Below are positions 8,391 through 16,651 of a stretch of DNA of 64,000 nt, one piece after another. The notes under the pieces were generated by a model. That model did no database searches, had not been told where the DNA came from, and saw only the letters and a list, made by a program, of their open reading frames with translations. Each line of letters starts with the position of its first letter. The stretch's first letter is position 1. The position numbers and the translations under genes are program-made. The DNA is taken from NCBI GenBank assembly GCA_041658585.1, contig JBAZZX010000008.1, forward strand, positions 1-64,000, in the 5' to 3' direction. Origin of the DNA: DYFC01 sp041658585 (GTDB lineage Bacteria; Nitrospirota; Thermodesulfovibrionia; Thermodesulfovibrionales; SM23-35).

Positions 8391-11300
8391 TTGACTGAAG
8401 ATATTTATTCTATATTTCAGAGGCCTAAGGATCCGACAGAGTTCGAGGCAGTGCGGATAAGGCTTGCTTCGCCGGAAAAAATACGTGAATGGTCGTATGG
8501 CGAAGTAAAAAAACCTGAAACAATCAATTACCGTACTTTCAAACCTGAAAGGGACGGACTTTTTTGCGCAAAGATATTCGGGCCGATAAAGGACTGGGAA
8601 TGTATCTGCGGCAAATACAAGAGAATGAAGCACAGGGGCGTTGTATGCGATAAATGCGGCGTCGAGGTTATCCAGTCCAAGGTCAGGCGCGAGCGCCTGG
8701 GACATATAGAGCTCGCTACCCCTGTTGCGCACATATGGTTTTTAAAGGGTCTCCCCAGCAGGATCGGCACTCTGCTTGACATGACTATGAGGTCGCTTGA
8801 AAAGGTGCTGTACTTTGAAAGTTATGTAGTCATTGACGCCGGTGATACTCCTCTCAAGGAAAAGGAATTACTGACCGAAGAAGAGTATAAAAAGAAGACG
8901 TCAGAGTTTGGGTCCAAATTCAAGGCCGGCATGGGCGCAGAAGCGATCAGGGAACTCCTGAGAAGGTGTGATCTTAATGAGCTCTATATAGAACTAAAGA
9001 CTAAAATAAGCGATGCGGTATCTCTCGGCGTTAAGAAAAAACTCACAAAACGGCTTAAGGTTGTAGACGCCTTCAGAAAGTCCGGCAATAAACCTGACTG
9101 GATGATTATGGACGTTATCCCCGTTCTGCCCCCGGATCTCAGGCCGCTTGTGCCTTTGGAAGGAGGACGGTTTGCCACATCGGACCTTAATGATCTGTAC
9201 CGGAGGGTCATAAACAGAAACAACCGGCTGAAGCGGTTGATGGAACTCAAGGCGCCGAGTGTCATCATAAAAAATGAAAAAAGGATGCTGCAGGAGGCTG
9301 TTGACGCCCTTTTCGACAACGGCAGGAGAAGCAGGGTACTTAAGACCACAACTAAGAGACCGTTAAAATCCCTGAGTGATATGATAAAGGGGAAACAAGG
9401 CCGTTTCAGGCAGAACCTCCTTGGTAAACGTGTTGATTATTCGGGAAGATCTGTCATTGTTGTCGGCCCGGACCTGAAGCTCCATCAGTGCGGTCTGCCA
9501 AAAAGAATGGCATTGGAGCTTTTTAAGCCGTTTATTTTCAATAAGCTCGAAGACAAAGGATATGCAACCACGATAAAGGCAGCCAAAAAGCTTGTAGAAA
9601 AGGAAAGTCCGGAAGTTTGGGATGCGCTTGAAGAGGTTATCAGAGAACACCCTGTGCTTCTCAACCGCGCTCCGACTCTGCACAGACTCGGCATACAGGC
9701 ATTTGACCCGATTCTCGTTGAAGGTAAGGCAATAAAATTGCATCCCTTAGTTTGCACTGCTTTTAATGCCGACTTTGACGGCGACCAGATGGCTGTGCAT
9801 GTTCCCCTTTCGATAGAGGCGCAAATAGAAGCAAGAGTGCTGATGATGTCGGTCAATAATATCCTTTCACCTGCAAACGGGAGACCGATAGTCGTTCCGA
9901 CCCAGGATATGGTGCTTGGCATTTATTATCTTATGAAAGAAAAGAACGGCGCGAAGGGTGAACGAAAGCAATATACTAATGAAGAGATCCACAAGATCAA
10001 AGATCCTTCCGAAAAACTAAAGGCATTGGTAAACGGAAAATATTTAAGCCCTGAAGACGTCCGGATAGCCTATGATTCCGGACAGTTAAGCGAACATGCG
10101 CGAATAGAAGTAAAAATTGACGGAGAGTATGTCGAGACAACGACAGGCAGGATAATCTTTAGTGAAATAGTGCCCAAAAGTATTCCGTTTTCGATGATCA
10201 ATAAAGAGATGACCAAGAAGGAATTAGGCAAATTTATAGACTTTCTCTATAAAAAGACCGGGAAACGGGAGAGTGTCGTATTTCTCGACAGCCTTGAGCA
10301 GCTCGGTTTCAAGTATGCAACCAAATCCGGGGTATCCATATCCATGGCCGATATGCATATACCTTCAAAGAAAGCCGAGCTCATCCATAATGCCGAACTG
10401 GAAGTTGTTGAAGTCCAGAAACAGTATGCAGACGGACTTATTACCCATGGCGAGCGATATAACAAGGTTATTGACATATGGGCCAACGTTACTGAAAAGG
10501 TTGCCGATGAGATGATGAAGGAGCTCGGAGCGGAAGAAGGAAAGACCTTTTCCGAGGAAGAGTTGAAAGAACGAAGGGATTTCAACAGCATCTTCATGAT
10601 GGCGGATTCAGGGGCGAGAGGAAGCACCGCACAGATACGACAGCTTGCCGGAATGAGGGGATTGATGGCGAAACCCTCGGGTGAGATTATCGAAACACCC
10701 ATTACGGCAAACTTCAGGGAAGGGTTGACACCTTTACAGTACTTTATTTCGACCCACGGCGCAAGAAAAGGTCTTGCCGACACGGCCCTGAAGACCGCAA
10801 ACTCAGGGTACCTTACCAGAAGGCTCGTCGATGTTGCCCAGGACGTAATCGTTTATGAAGATGACTGTGGAACAACAGACGGCATTAATGTAACATCGCT
10901 CGTAGAAGGCGGTGAGATCATTCAGCCTATCGAGGAGAGACTTCTCGGAAGAACAGCCATAGAAGATATAAGAGACCCGCTTACAAAAGAAATTATAGTC
11001 AAGAAGAACCAGGATATTGATGAGGAACTGACACAGAAAGTTGTTGATGCAGGAGTTGACAGGGTCAAGATACGGTCCGTCCTTACCTGTCAGTCCAAGT
11101 TCGGTGTTTGCATCAAGTGTTATGGCAGGGACCTTGGCCGCGGTGAACTTGTTGAAAAAGGCGAGGCAGTCGGCATTATAGCGGCACAGTCTATCGGCGA
11201 ACCCGGGACCCAGCTCACAATGAGGACATTCCACATCGGGGGAGCCGCATCCAAGGTTGTTGAGCAAACAGTGCTTGAGGCCAAGAACTCCGGGATCATT

Positions 11301-12566
11301 AAATTTATTAATATAAACACGGTTAAAAACAGGGAAGGCCTTCTTGTTGTTATGAACAGGAACGGAAGCATTGCCGTCGTTGACTCAAAGGGAAGAGAAA
11401 AAGAAAAATACTCGGTTGTCTATGGCGCCAAATTAACGGTCAAAGAAGGCCAGAAGGTTGAGATAGGGCATAAACTTGTTGAATGGGACCCCTATTCAAT
11501 GCCTATCCTGACAGAATTAGGCGGCAGAATAGCCTATGGTGATATTGTCGAAGGCACTACCGTAAAAGAAGAGGTTGATGAAGTGACCGGCCTCTCTCAC
11601 AGGGTTATTATCGATTATCCGGCTAATATGAGGCCCAGGATATCCATAAAAGATGAACATGGGAGAGCTACCCTTAAGATCCCCGGAACTACCGTTCTTG
11701 CGAGATATCTCCTTCCCGCCGGCGCTCATATTATTGTAGACAGGAACGACATGGTATACCCCGGAGACATACTTGCAAAAATACCAAGGGAAACGACAAA
11801 AACAAAGGATATAACAGGCGGTCTGCCGAGGGTTGCCGAACTCTTCGAGGCAAGACGTCCGAAGGAACAGGCCATTGTTACCGAAATAGACGGAATGGTG
11901 GAATTCAGAGGCGCCCATAAAGGAATGCGCGTTGTCGTAGTCAGGGGCGGCGATGAAGTGAGAGAATACCTTATCCCCAAAGGAAAACATTTAGGCGTCC
12001 ACGAAGGCGACTGGGTGAGAGCCGGCGAGCCCTTGATGGATGGAGCAGTCAACCCGCACAATATCCTTGATATTCTCGGGCCGCAGGAACTTCAGCGATA
12101 CCTTGTTGATGAGGTGCAGAAGGTCTACAGGCTGCAGGGTGTTACCATCAATGACAAACATATAGAGACCATTGTCAGACAGATGATGAAAAAGGTCAGG
12201 GTTGAGGACCCCGGTGACACTAATTTCCTCATAAGCGAACAGATCGACCGGAAGATCTTCCAGGACGAGAATGCAAAGGTAAAGGCACAGGGCGGAAGGC
12301 CTGCACAGGGCAAGCCGTTATTACTCGGTATTACAAAGGCGTCTCTTACAACAGACAGTTTTATATCCGCAGCCTCCTTCCAGGAGACCACAAGGGTCCT
12401 CACCGAGGCGGCGATCAGCGGGTCCGTGGATGAACTCAGAGGACTCAAAGAGAATGTCATCATGGGAAGAGTAATCCCCGCAGGCACCGGCACGCCGCGA
12501 TACAGAAATACCTTTGTGCATAGGGAAATACAGCCTCCTTTGATAGAGGCAAGTATTGAAGAATAA
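8391..12566 (+). CDS. rpoC: DNA-directed RNA polymerase subunit beta'
   Basis: This 1391-residue subunit holds the catalytic magnesium-binding motif NADFDGDQMA near residues 459-468. The N-terminal zinc site (CICGKYKRMKHRGVVCDKCG) is near residues 68-88 and a second four-cysteine site (CQSKFGVCIKCYGRDLG) lies past residue 900. The start is a TTG one base after the rpoB stop, preceded by AGCAAGGGGGAG as ribosome-binding site, so the two subunits are tightly coupled. An intrinsic terminator follows. Confidence 0.99.
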   Translation: MTEDIYSIFQRPKDPTEFEAVRIRLASPEKIREWSYGEVKKPETINYRTFKPERDGLFCAKIFGPIKDWECICGKYKRMKHRGVVCDKCGVEVIQSKVRRERLGHIELATPVAHIWFLKGLPSRIGTLLDMTMRSLEKVLYFESYVVIDAGDTPLKEKELLTEEEYKKKTSEFGSKFKAGMGAEAIRELLRRCDLNELYIELKTKISDAVSLGVKKKLTKRLKVVDAFRKSGNKPDWMIMDVIPVLPPDLRPLVPLEGGRFATSDLNDLYRRVINRNNRLKRLMELKAPSVIIKNEKRMLQEAVDALFDNGRRSRVLKTTTKRPLKSLSDMIKGKQGRFRQNLLGKRVDYSGRSVIVVGPDLKLHQCGLPKRMALELFKPFIFNKLEDKGYATTIKAAKKLVEKESPEVWDALEEVIREHPVLLNRAPTLHRLGIQAFDPILVEGKAIKLHPLVCTAFNADFDGDQMAVHVPLSIEAQIEARVLMMSVNNILSPANGRPIVVPTQDMVLGIYYLMKEKNGAKGERKQYTNEEIHKIKDPSEKLKALVNGKYLSPEDVRIAYDSGQLSEHARIEVKIDGEYVETTTGRIIFSEIVPKSIPFSMINKEMTKKELGKFIDFLYKKTGKRESVVFLDSLEQLGFKYATKSGVSISMADMHIPSKKAELIHNAELEVVEVQKQYADGLITHGERYNKVIDIWANVTEKVADEMMKELGAEEGKTFSEEELKERRDFNSIFMMADSGARGSTAQIRQLAGMRGLMAKPSGEIIETPITANFREGLTPLQYFISTHGARKGLADTALKTANSGYLTRRLVDVAQDVIVYEDDCGTTDGINVTSLVEGGEIIQPIEERLLGRTAIEDIRDPLTKEIIVKKNQDIDEELTQKVVDAGVDRVKIRSVLTCQSKFGVCIKCYGRDLGRGELVEKGEAVGIIAAQSIGEPGTQLTMRTFHIGGAASKVVEQTVLEAKNSGIIKFININTVKNREGLLVVMNRNGSIAVVDSKGREKEKYSVVYGAKLTVKEGQKVEIGHKLVEWDPYSMPILTELGGRIAYGDIVEGTTVKEEVDEVTGLSHRVIIDYPANMRPRISIKDEHGRATLKIPGTTVLARYLLPAGAHIIVDRNDMVYPGDILAKIPRETTKTKDITGGLPRVAELFEARRPKEQAIVTEIDGMVEFRGAHKGMRVVVVRGGDEVREYLIPKGKHLGVHEGDWVRAGEPLMDGAVNPHNILDILGPQELQRYLVDEVQKVYRLQGVTINDKHIETIVRQMMKKVRVEDPGDTNFLISEQIDRKIFQDENAKVKAQGGRPAQGKPLLLGITKASLTTDSFISAASFQETTRVLTEAAISGSVDELRGLKENVIMGRVIPAGTGTPRYRNTFVHREIQPPLIEASIEE

Positions 12567-12593
12567 GATATATTAAAGTAAGGCTGTTATAAT

Positions 12594-12626
12594 AAAAAGC
12601 CCTGCAATTTATAAGCAGGGCTTTTT
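12594..12626 (+). terminator. Intrinsic terminator of the rpo operon
   Basis: AAAAAGCCCTGC at 12594-12605 pairs with GCAGGGCTTTTT at 12615-12626 around a 9-nt loop, with the T tract in the 3' arm. It lies 27 bp after rpoC. Because the 5' arm is A-rich, it could also stop transcription from the other strand. Confidence 0.92.
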
Positions 12627-12651
12627 ATATTCAATTCAAAAAAGAAAGCAA

Positions 12652-13125
12652 ATGAAATTTATTGCTGACGCCATGCTTGGGAGGCTGGCAAGGTGGCTCA
12701 GGTTTTTGGGGTTTGATACCTTGTACTATCCCGACATACGGGACGGCAGACTTATCAGTATCGCCAGGGAAGAAGAAAGATGTATTCTGACAAGAGACAC
12801 ACGCCTGATTCAGATAAAAGGTCTGAAGGATTATCTGCTGATTCATTCGAATAACACGCTTCAGCAACTCATTGAGGTAATCGGGACATTGCAATTGAAA
12901 CAATCCCGGTTGCCCGGCAGATGTGTAGCCTGTAACGGTCTGCTCAAAATGGTGCCGGACAAGAATGAAGTTAAGGATTCCGTGCCTGAATATGTTTTTC
13001 TGAGTTTTAACATGTTTTCAATATGCCCTGAATGTGGCAGGGTTTACTGGGAAGGGTCACATACCAGGCATTTTAATGAGATGCTTGAGAAGATTAAGCA
13101 TCTCCATGACAACCCCTTGACTTAA
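12652..13125 (+). CDS. Mut7-C RNase domain protein (PIN-like fold plus zinc ribbon)
   Basis: This 157-residue protein matches the Mut7-C family by eye. The N-terminal PIN-like part begins FIADAMLGRLARWLRFLGFD with acidic residues (D6, D28, ILTRD near 46-50). The C-terminal zinc ribbon has CVAC near residue 88 and CPEC near 124. Members are predicted single-strand RNases, but few have been tested. It follows the rpoC terminator and probably has its own promoter. Substrate and pathway are unknown. Confidence 0.85.
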   Translation: MKFIADAMLGRLARWLRFLGFDTLYYPDIRDGRLISIAREEERCILTRDTRLIQIKGLKDYLLIHSNNTLQQLIEVIGTLQLKQSRLPGRCVACNGLLKMVPDKNEVKDSVPEYVFLSFNMFSICPECGRVYWEGSHTRHFNEMLEKIKHLHDNPLT

Positions 13126-13193
13126 CCCTGCTTTCTGTGTAAACATAAATAATTAAGTATAATATATAAAAAAGATTGGAGAAAAGAAACACT

Positions 13194-13394
13194 ATGCCGA
13201 TTTATGAATATAGCTGCAAGGATTGCAATGAATATTTTTCACTTCTTCAGTGGGGGAGTTCTAACCGGGAAGCTGTTTGCCCGCAATGCGGTTCTGAAAA
13301 TGTAAAGAAGCAGCTTTCAAACTTCAGTTGCTCCTGTTCGATTGACTCCGGTTCTTCATACGGGGGGCCGTCCTCCGGTTTCAGCGGCGGCTGA
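13194..13394 (+). CDS. FmdB-family small zinc-ribbon protein
   Basis: The protein has 66 residues and begins MPIYEYSCKDC, the hallmark of the FmdB/CxxC-CxxC regulatory-protein family. A second pair, CPQCGS, is near residue 30, and the tail is Ser/Gly-rich. The ATG at 13194 is preferred over an upstream in-frame TTG at 13176 because the family starts at MPIYEY and GGAGAAA lies just upstream. Exact function is unknown; members are presumed to bind zinc and are often annotated as transcriptional regulators. Confidence 0.88.
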   Translation: MPIYEYSCKDCNEYFSLLQWGSSNREAVCPQCGSENVKKQLSNFSCSCSIDSGSSYGGPSSGFSGG

Positions 13395-13609
13395 AGACCT
13401 TCAGGCTGCTAACCCTTGCGTTTAGCCTGTAAATAAGTTCATCAAAATTTAGTGATTCTTTAAGGTTGTCATTGCGCGGGGCAGAGCGACACGGCAACCG
13501 TTTTCACTACCGATAAGATTCGGCACTTCATGCAGAATGACGGTAGTCTTATAAAATCAGTCCTCATTAAGTCAACTAATTCACCAACGTCCCCAATGTG
13601 CTACTACCG
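13395..13609. other. Gene-free stretch with REP-like and dispersed repeat fragments
   Basis: No intact gene is seen. GTCATTGCGCGGGGCAGAGC, starting near 13468, is a degenerate copy of the widespread GTCATTGCGAGG-type palindromic intergenic repeat. A 22-nt tract at 13572-13593 (TCAACTAATTCACCAACGTC and two more C) recurs with two differences at 26018-26039. The HU gene relic begins directly after this tract, so it may mark the edge of the sequence that removed the front of that gene. Confidence 0.5.
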
Positions 13610-13735
13610 TTCTCTGTATCAAAAAGAAAAGCACGGACGGGCAGGAATCCTCAGACAGGTGCAATAATTAAAATAGCTGCTCGGAAAGTCCCCAAGTTCT
13701 CAGATGGAAAAGCATTCAAGGATGCAGTGAAATAG
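13610..13735 (+). pseudogene. 5'-truncated relic of an HU-family DNA-binding protein gene
   Basis: The + frame from 13610 reads as the last 41 residues of an HU/IHF-type protein without a break: KRKARTGRNPQTGA, then IKIAARKVPKF, then GKAFKDAVK and a stop. These are the conserved beta-arm tip and C-terminal helix of HU. The N-terminal half (dimerisation helices, roughly 50 residues) is absent; upstream sequence is unrelated intergenic repeat. A terminator hairpin 16 bp downstream appears to be the gene's original one. The match is by recognition, not alignment. Confidence 0.8.
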
Positions 13736-13750
13736 TCGATTAGAATCGGG

Positions 13751-13786
13751 AGTGCCTCTGCTCATTTGGTGGAGGCACTTTTGCTT
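13751..13786 (+). terminator. Intrinsic terminator after the HU relic
   Basis: AGTGCCTC at 13751-13758 pairs with GAGGCACT at 13772-13779 around a 13-nt loop, followed by TTTTGCTTT on the + strand. The orientation fits the HU relic just upstream and supports the view that a complete hup-like gene once stood here. Confidence 0.7.
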
Positions 13787-14052
13787 TAGAACTGAGTGAA
13801 TTCATTTTTACTTATCAAATGAAGATGAATTTTATCATCTTTATCTGTTAGGTTTTTGAATATATTTTCAGCAATAAGTTTTATTTCCTCAAATTTATTA
13901 GTTGCTATGACAAATCGGACCCTATTAAACGCTTTGCTATCTCTTTCTTTTATCCCAAATTGGAAAATGGTTGGTAAATTGCGGATTCCGGCACACTCGA
14001 ACACTTGATCCTGTCCATCCGAACAGTTGTTTTGCATAGCGAAGCTGGACAT
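13786..14052 (-). CDS. Doubtful 88-residue reading frame, possibly a gene fragment
   Basis: An open frame of 88 residues has protein-like composition, with an amphipathic C-terminal part (KFEEIKLIAENIFKNL). There is no ribosome-binding site before its ATG and no family is recognised. Its 5' end runs through the inverted repeat at 14014-14082. It may be the tail of an older gene whose front was lost, since the surrounding patch also holds the HU relic. Whether it is expressed cannot be judged. Confidence 0.25.
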   Translation of the reverse strand: MSSFAMQNNCSDGQDQVFECAGIRNLPTIFQFGIKERDSKAFNRVRFVIATNKFEEIKLIAENIFKNLTDKDDKIHLHLISKNEFTQF

Positions 14053-14082
14053 CTGACATCATACGTTTAGTGTTCGGATGGA
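14014..14082. repeat. 12-bp perfect inverted repeat enclosing 45 bp
   Basis: TCCATCCGAACA at 14014-14025 is mirrored by TGTTCGGATGGA at 14071-14082. CTTGA/TCAAG words extend the symmetry outward with a small gap. It could be the end pair of a tiny mobile element or a large RNA hairpin. It lies in the decayed patch between the HU relic and the toxin-antitoxin pair. Confidence 0.45.
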
Positions 14083-14277
14083 GTCAAGAGAGAGGAAGCT
14101 TATCTAACAGGTCTTGTGGAATGCTTGTCACGGTTATTTTCCCCTGTGGTTTCTTCTTTTTCTTCTTCATATTGCCTATCTGTTATTTTTTGTATCCTGT
14201 TATTCCGTCTAAGAAAGTAATGTTTTTGAGACAATGCCCTCGCTCATCCGTCTTCCCACCATCCCCCGGCTTAGGGC

Positions 14278-14317
14278 TTGACTTATTGTCTGATTTTGTG
14301 TAATATGTCTTACATAT
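14278..14317 (+). promoter_or_regulatory. Sigma-70 promoter and palindromic operator of the toxin-antitoxin pair
   Basis: The -35 box TTGACT (14278-14283), a 17-bp spacer and the -10 box TAATAT (14301-14306) make a strong promoter. The palindrome ATATGT-CTT-ACATAT at 14303-14317 overlaps the -10 box and the likely start of transcription. That is where a ribbon-helix-helix antitoxin would bind to repress its own operon. AGGAGG follows at 14319-14324. Confidence 0.75.
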
Positions 14318-14331
14318 AGGAGGTAACTCAA

Positions 14332-14601
14332 ATGAGCACGACAATTACAATTCGCATCGACCCCAAAACTAAAGACCGTCTCGAAAAGCTCGCGCAGGCT
14401 ACGGACAGATCAATGTCATATTTCGTCAGTCATGCGCTTGAGCAGGTCATTGAGCAGGAAGAATGGCAAATAGGCGAGATTAAGCGCAGAGTCGAACTCG
14501 CGGACAAGCCGGGCGCCAAGTTCATTCCTCATGAAGACATCGAAGCATGGTTGCAGTCCTGGGGTACAAAAAAGGAGCGAAAGCCCCCTAAATGCGTATA
14601 G
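14332..14601 (+). CDS. Ribbon-helix-helix antitoxin (ParD/CopG type)
   Basis: This 89-residue protein begins with a ribbon-helix-helix DNA-binding domain (TTITIRIDPKTKDRLEKLA, then SMSYFVSHALEQVI) within about residues 2-45. A C-terminal tail (KFIPHEDIEAWLQSWG) is of the type that wraps a RelE/ParE toxin. Its stop overlaps the toxin start by 10 bases, so the two are translationally coupled. A palindrome in its promoter suggests autoregulation. GC content is slightly higher than neighbouring intergenic DNA, as is common for mobile toxin-antitoxin modules. Confidence 0.9.
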   Translation: MSTTITIRIDPKTKDRLEKLAQATDRSMSYFVSHALEQVIEQEEWQIGEIKRRVELADKPGAKFIPHEDIEAWLQSWGTKKERKPPKCV

Positions 14602-14876
14602 AGTGGTTACGTGAGGCAGGTCAGGACCTCGTTGAAATTCGGCGCTACATAGCAGCGGATCATCCGGGCGCGGCTGTGCAAGTGGCGAAGCGTATTCTCG
14701 ATACTCTTGCCTATCTCCGTGATCATCCGGAGATCGGCAGAACAGGGCGGATTCCGGGCACGCGTGAATTGGTCATCCCCGGTCTTCCCTATATCGTGCC
14801 GTACCGGGTGAAAAGTGCGGCGATAGAAATATTAGGCGTTCTTCACACATCCCAAGAATGGCCGCAGGATCTTTAG
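14592..14876 (+). CDS. RelE/ParE-family toxin
   Basis: This 94-residue protein has the ParE layout: IEWLREAGQDLVEIRRYIA near the N-terminus, a helical hairpin, LRDHPEIGRTGRIPGTREL in the middle, and IPGLPYIVPYRV plus IEILGVLHTSQEWP at the C-terminus. ParE members poison DNA gyrase while RelE relatives cut mRNA; sequence alone cannot decide, but the R-x-L-V-I-P-G-L-P-Y form is closer to ParE. gyrA lies 1.8 kb downstream, which is probably coincidence. Confidence 0.9.
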   Translation: MRIEWLREAGQDLVEIRRYIAADHPGAAVQVAKRILDTLAYLRDHPEIGRTGRIPGTRELVIPGLPYIVPYRVKSAAIEILGVLHTSQEWPQDL

Positions 14877-15035
14877 GGGAAATAATGTAACCACTCGAAG
14901 GGGTAAAGGGCCCGGAAAGCACTCAACAAGAAAAGCCCGCAGCGCTCACGCCCGCGTTACAGGAAAGCCTAAGCTCATCCTGCAGGATCGAAAAACTCGA
15001 ACTAACTTAAAATAAAATACCGGTTTTCTTGTAGT

Positions 15036-16571
15036 TTAAAACATGCCTCTGTCCAGCGTCCGGTATTGTATGGCCTCTGAGACATGGTGGGCCCGGATAT
15101 CTTCGGAGGCGTCGAGGTCGGCTATGGAGCGGGAGACTTTTAATATTCTCGTAAACGCCCTTGCCGAGAGACCGAGCTTTTGCATGGCGTTATCGAGAAT
15201 ACTTTGCGCATCAGGATTAAGCACGCAGTATTTCTTTATATGCCGGGTCTTCATCTGACCGTTTGAATAGATCCTCTTATCGTTCCTGAAACGCTCAAGC
15301 TGCATTCCCCTTGCAGCAACAACCCGGTCCCTTATATCTTCCGATTTATCACCCGAGTATTCATTTGTTAATTCCTTGTACGGCACTGCCGGCACTTCAA
15401 TATGTATATCGATCCTGTCAAGCAGGGGGCCTGAAACCCTGTGCCGGTAGCGGTGTATCTGGCTGGGTGTGCAGGTGCACTGATGCCGGGGATCGCCCCA
15501 GAAACCGCAGGGGCATGGGTTCATGGCGGAAACGAGCATGAAAGAGGCGGGATACGTTATGGATGCTACCGCCCTTGAAATGGTCACCTCTCCGTTTTCA
15601 AGCGGCTGCCTCAATACTTCGAGCACATTCCTTTTGAATTCCGGCAGCTCATCAAGGAAAAGCACGCCGTTATGTGCGATGCTGACCTCTCCGGGTTTCG
15701 GTATCTGTCCGCCGCCTATCAGCGCAACATCCGATATGGTATGGTGCGGGGAGCGGAACGGTCTGACCGCAAGTAGAGACTGCCTGTTTTTCAGCATACC
15801 GGCGACGCTGTGTATTTTTGTGGTTTCCAGAGCTTCGTCAAAAGTCATTCCGGGCAGGATCGACGGCAGTCTTTTTGCAAGCATTGTTTTGCCCGAGCCG
15901 GGCGGGCCGATCATAAGCACATTATGCCCTCCGGCAGCGGCAACTTCAAAAGCTCTCTTGGCGTGTTCCTGGCCTTTGACCTCTATGAAATCCTCCTCAT
16001 AGATCGAGTTCTCCATTATGGCCTTATTAATATCTACCTTGTAAGGTAGTCTTAGATTGCCGTTTTTTAAAGACTCGATGACTTCGGGCAGGTTCTTAAA
16101 GCCGAATACCGGGATGCTTTGAACGACTGCCGCCTCGGGAGCATTTTCTTCAGGGAGGATCACGCCTTTCAGGCCGAGTTCTCTGGCGGTCATTGCCATA
16201 GACAGAGCGCCCCGTATGGGTTTCAATTTCCCGTCGAGTGAAAGCTCTCCGGTGAAAAGGTACCCTTCGACTGAGGCCGGATCAAAGACGCCTTCCGCTG
16301 CCGCAATCCCGATAGCTATAGGCAGGTCAAAACAGGAGCCTTCTTTCTTAAGGTCGGCCGGCGCAAGATTGACGGTGATCTGTTTCAGGGGAAAATGAAA
16401 ACCGATATTTTTCAGGGCTGCCCTGACACGGTCTCTTGATTCCTTGACTGCCGTATCGGGCAGGCCGACCATCGAAAAATGCGGGAGACCTCTGGAGGTT
16501 ATATCAACCTCCACCTCTACAGGGTGGGCGTCGATTCCGATGATACTTGCGCTCAGGACTATCGAAAGCAT
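15036..16571 (-). CDS. comM: ComM/YifB-family Mg-chelatase-like AAA+ ATPase
   Basis: This 511-residue protein has the ComM arrangement: an N-terminal Lon-protease-like fold (GIDAHPVEVEVDITSRGLPH), then a Mg-chelatase AAA+ core with Walker A GPPGSGKT near residue 221, Walker B (VLFLDELPEF) and sensor regions, and a C-terminal helical domain. The CPCGFWGDPRHQCTC cysteine cluster near residue 353 is typical. ComM is a hexameric helicase that promotes branch migration during natural transformation. It is divergent from gyrA across 80 bp. Confidence 0.93.
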   Translation of the reverse strand: MLSIVLSASIIGIDAHPVEVEVDITSRGLPHFSMVGLPDTAVKESRDRVRAALKNIGFHFPLKQITVNLAPADLKKEGSCFDLPIAIGIAAAEGVFDPASVEGYLFTGELSLDGKLKPIRGALSMAMTARELGLKGVILPEENAPEAAVVQSIPVFGFKNLPEVIESLKNGNLRLPYKVDINKAIMENSIYEEDFIEVKGQEHAKRAFEVAAAGGHNVLMIGPPGSGKTMLAKRLPSILPGMTFDEALETTKIHSVAGMLKNRQSLLAVRPFRSPHHTISDVALIGGGQIPKPGEVSIAHNGVLFLDELPEFKRNVLEVLRQPLENGEVTISRAVASITYPASFMLVSAMNPCPCGFWGDPRHQCTCTPSQIHRYRHRVSGPLLDRIDIHIEVPAVPYKELTNEYSGDKSEDIRDRVVAARGMQLERFRNDKRIYSNGQMKTRHIKKYCVLNPDAQSILDNAMQKLGLSARAFTRILKVSRSIADLDASEDIRAHHVSEAIQYRTLDRGMF

Positions 16572-16651
16572 ATGCTTAATTATATTTTTAACCGTACAGT
16601 AATTGCAATATGTTAAAATATAGATTGTGTATATTTATTAAAGGAGTATAA

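Noticed and set aside
14070..14303. 77-residue + frame before the antitoxin
   Set aside because: Phe-rich, low-complexity product, no ribosome-binding site, and it overlaps the promoter of the toxin-antitoxin pair.
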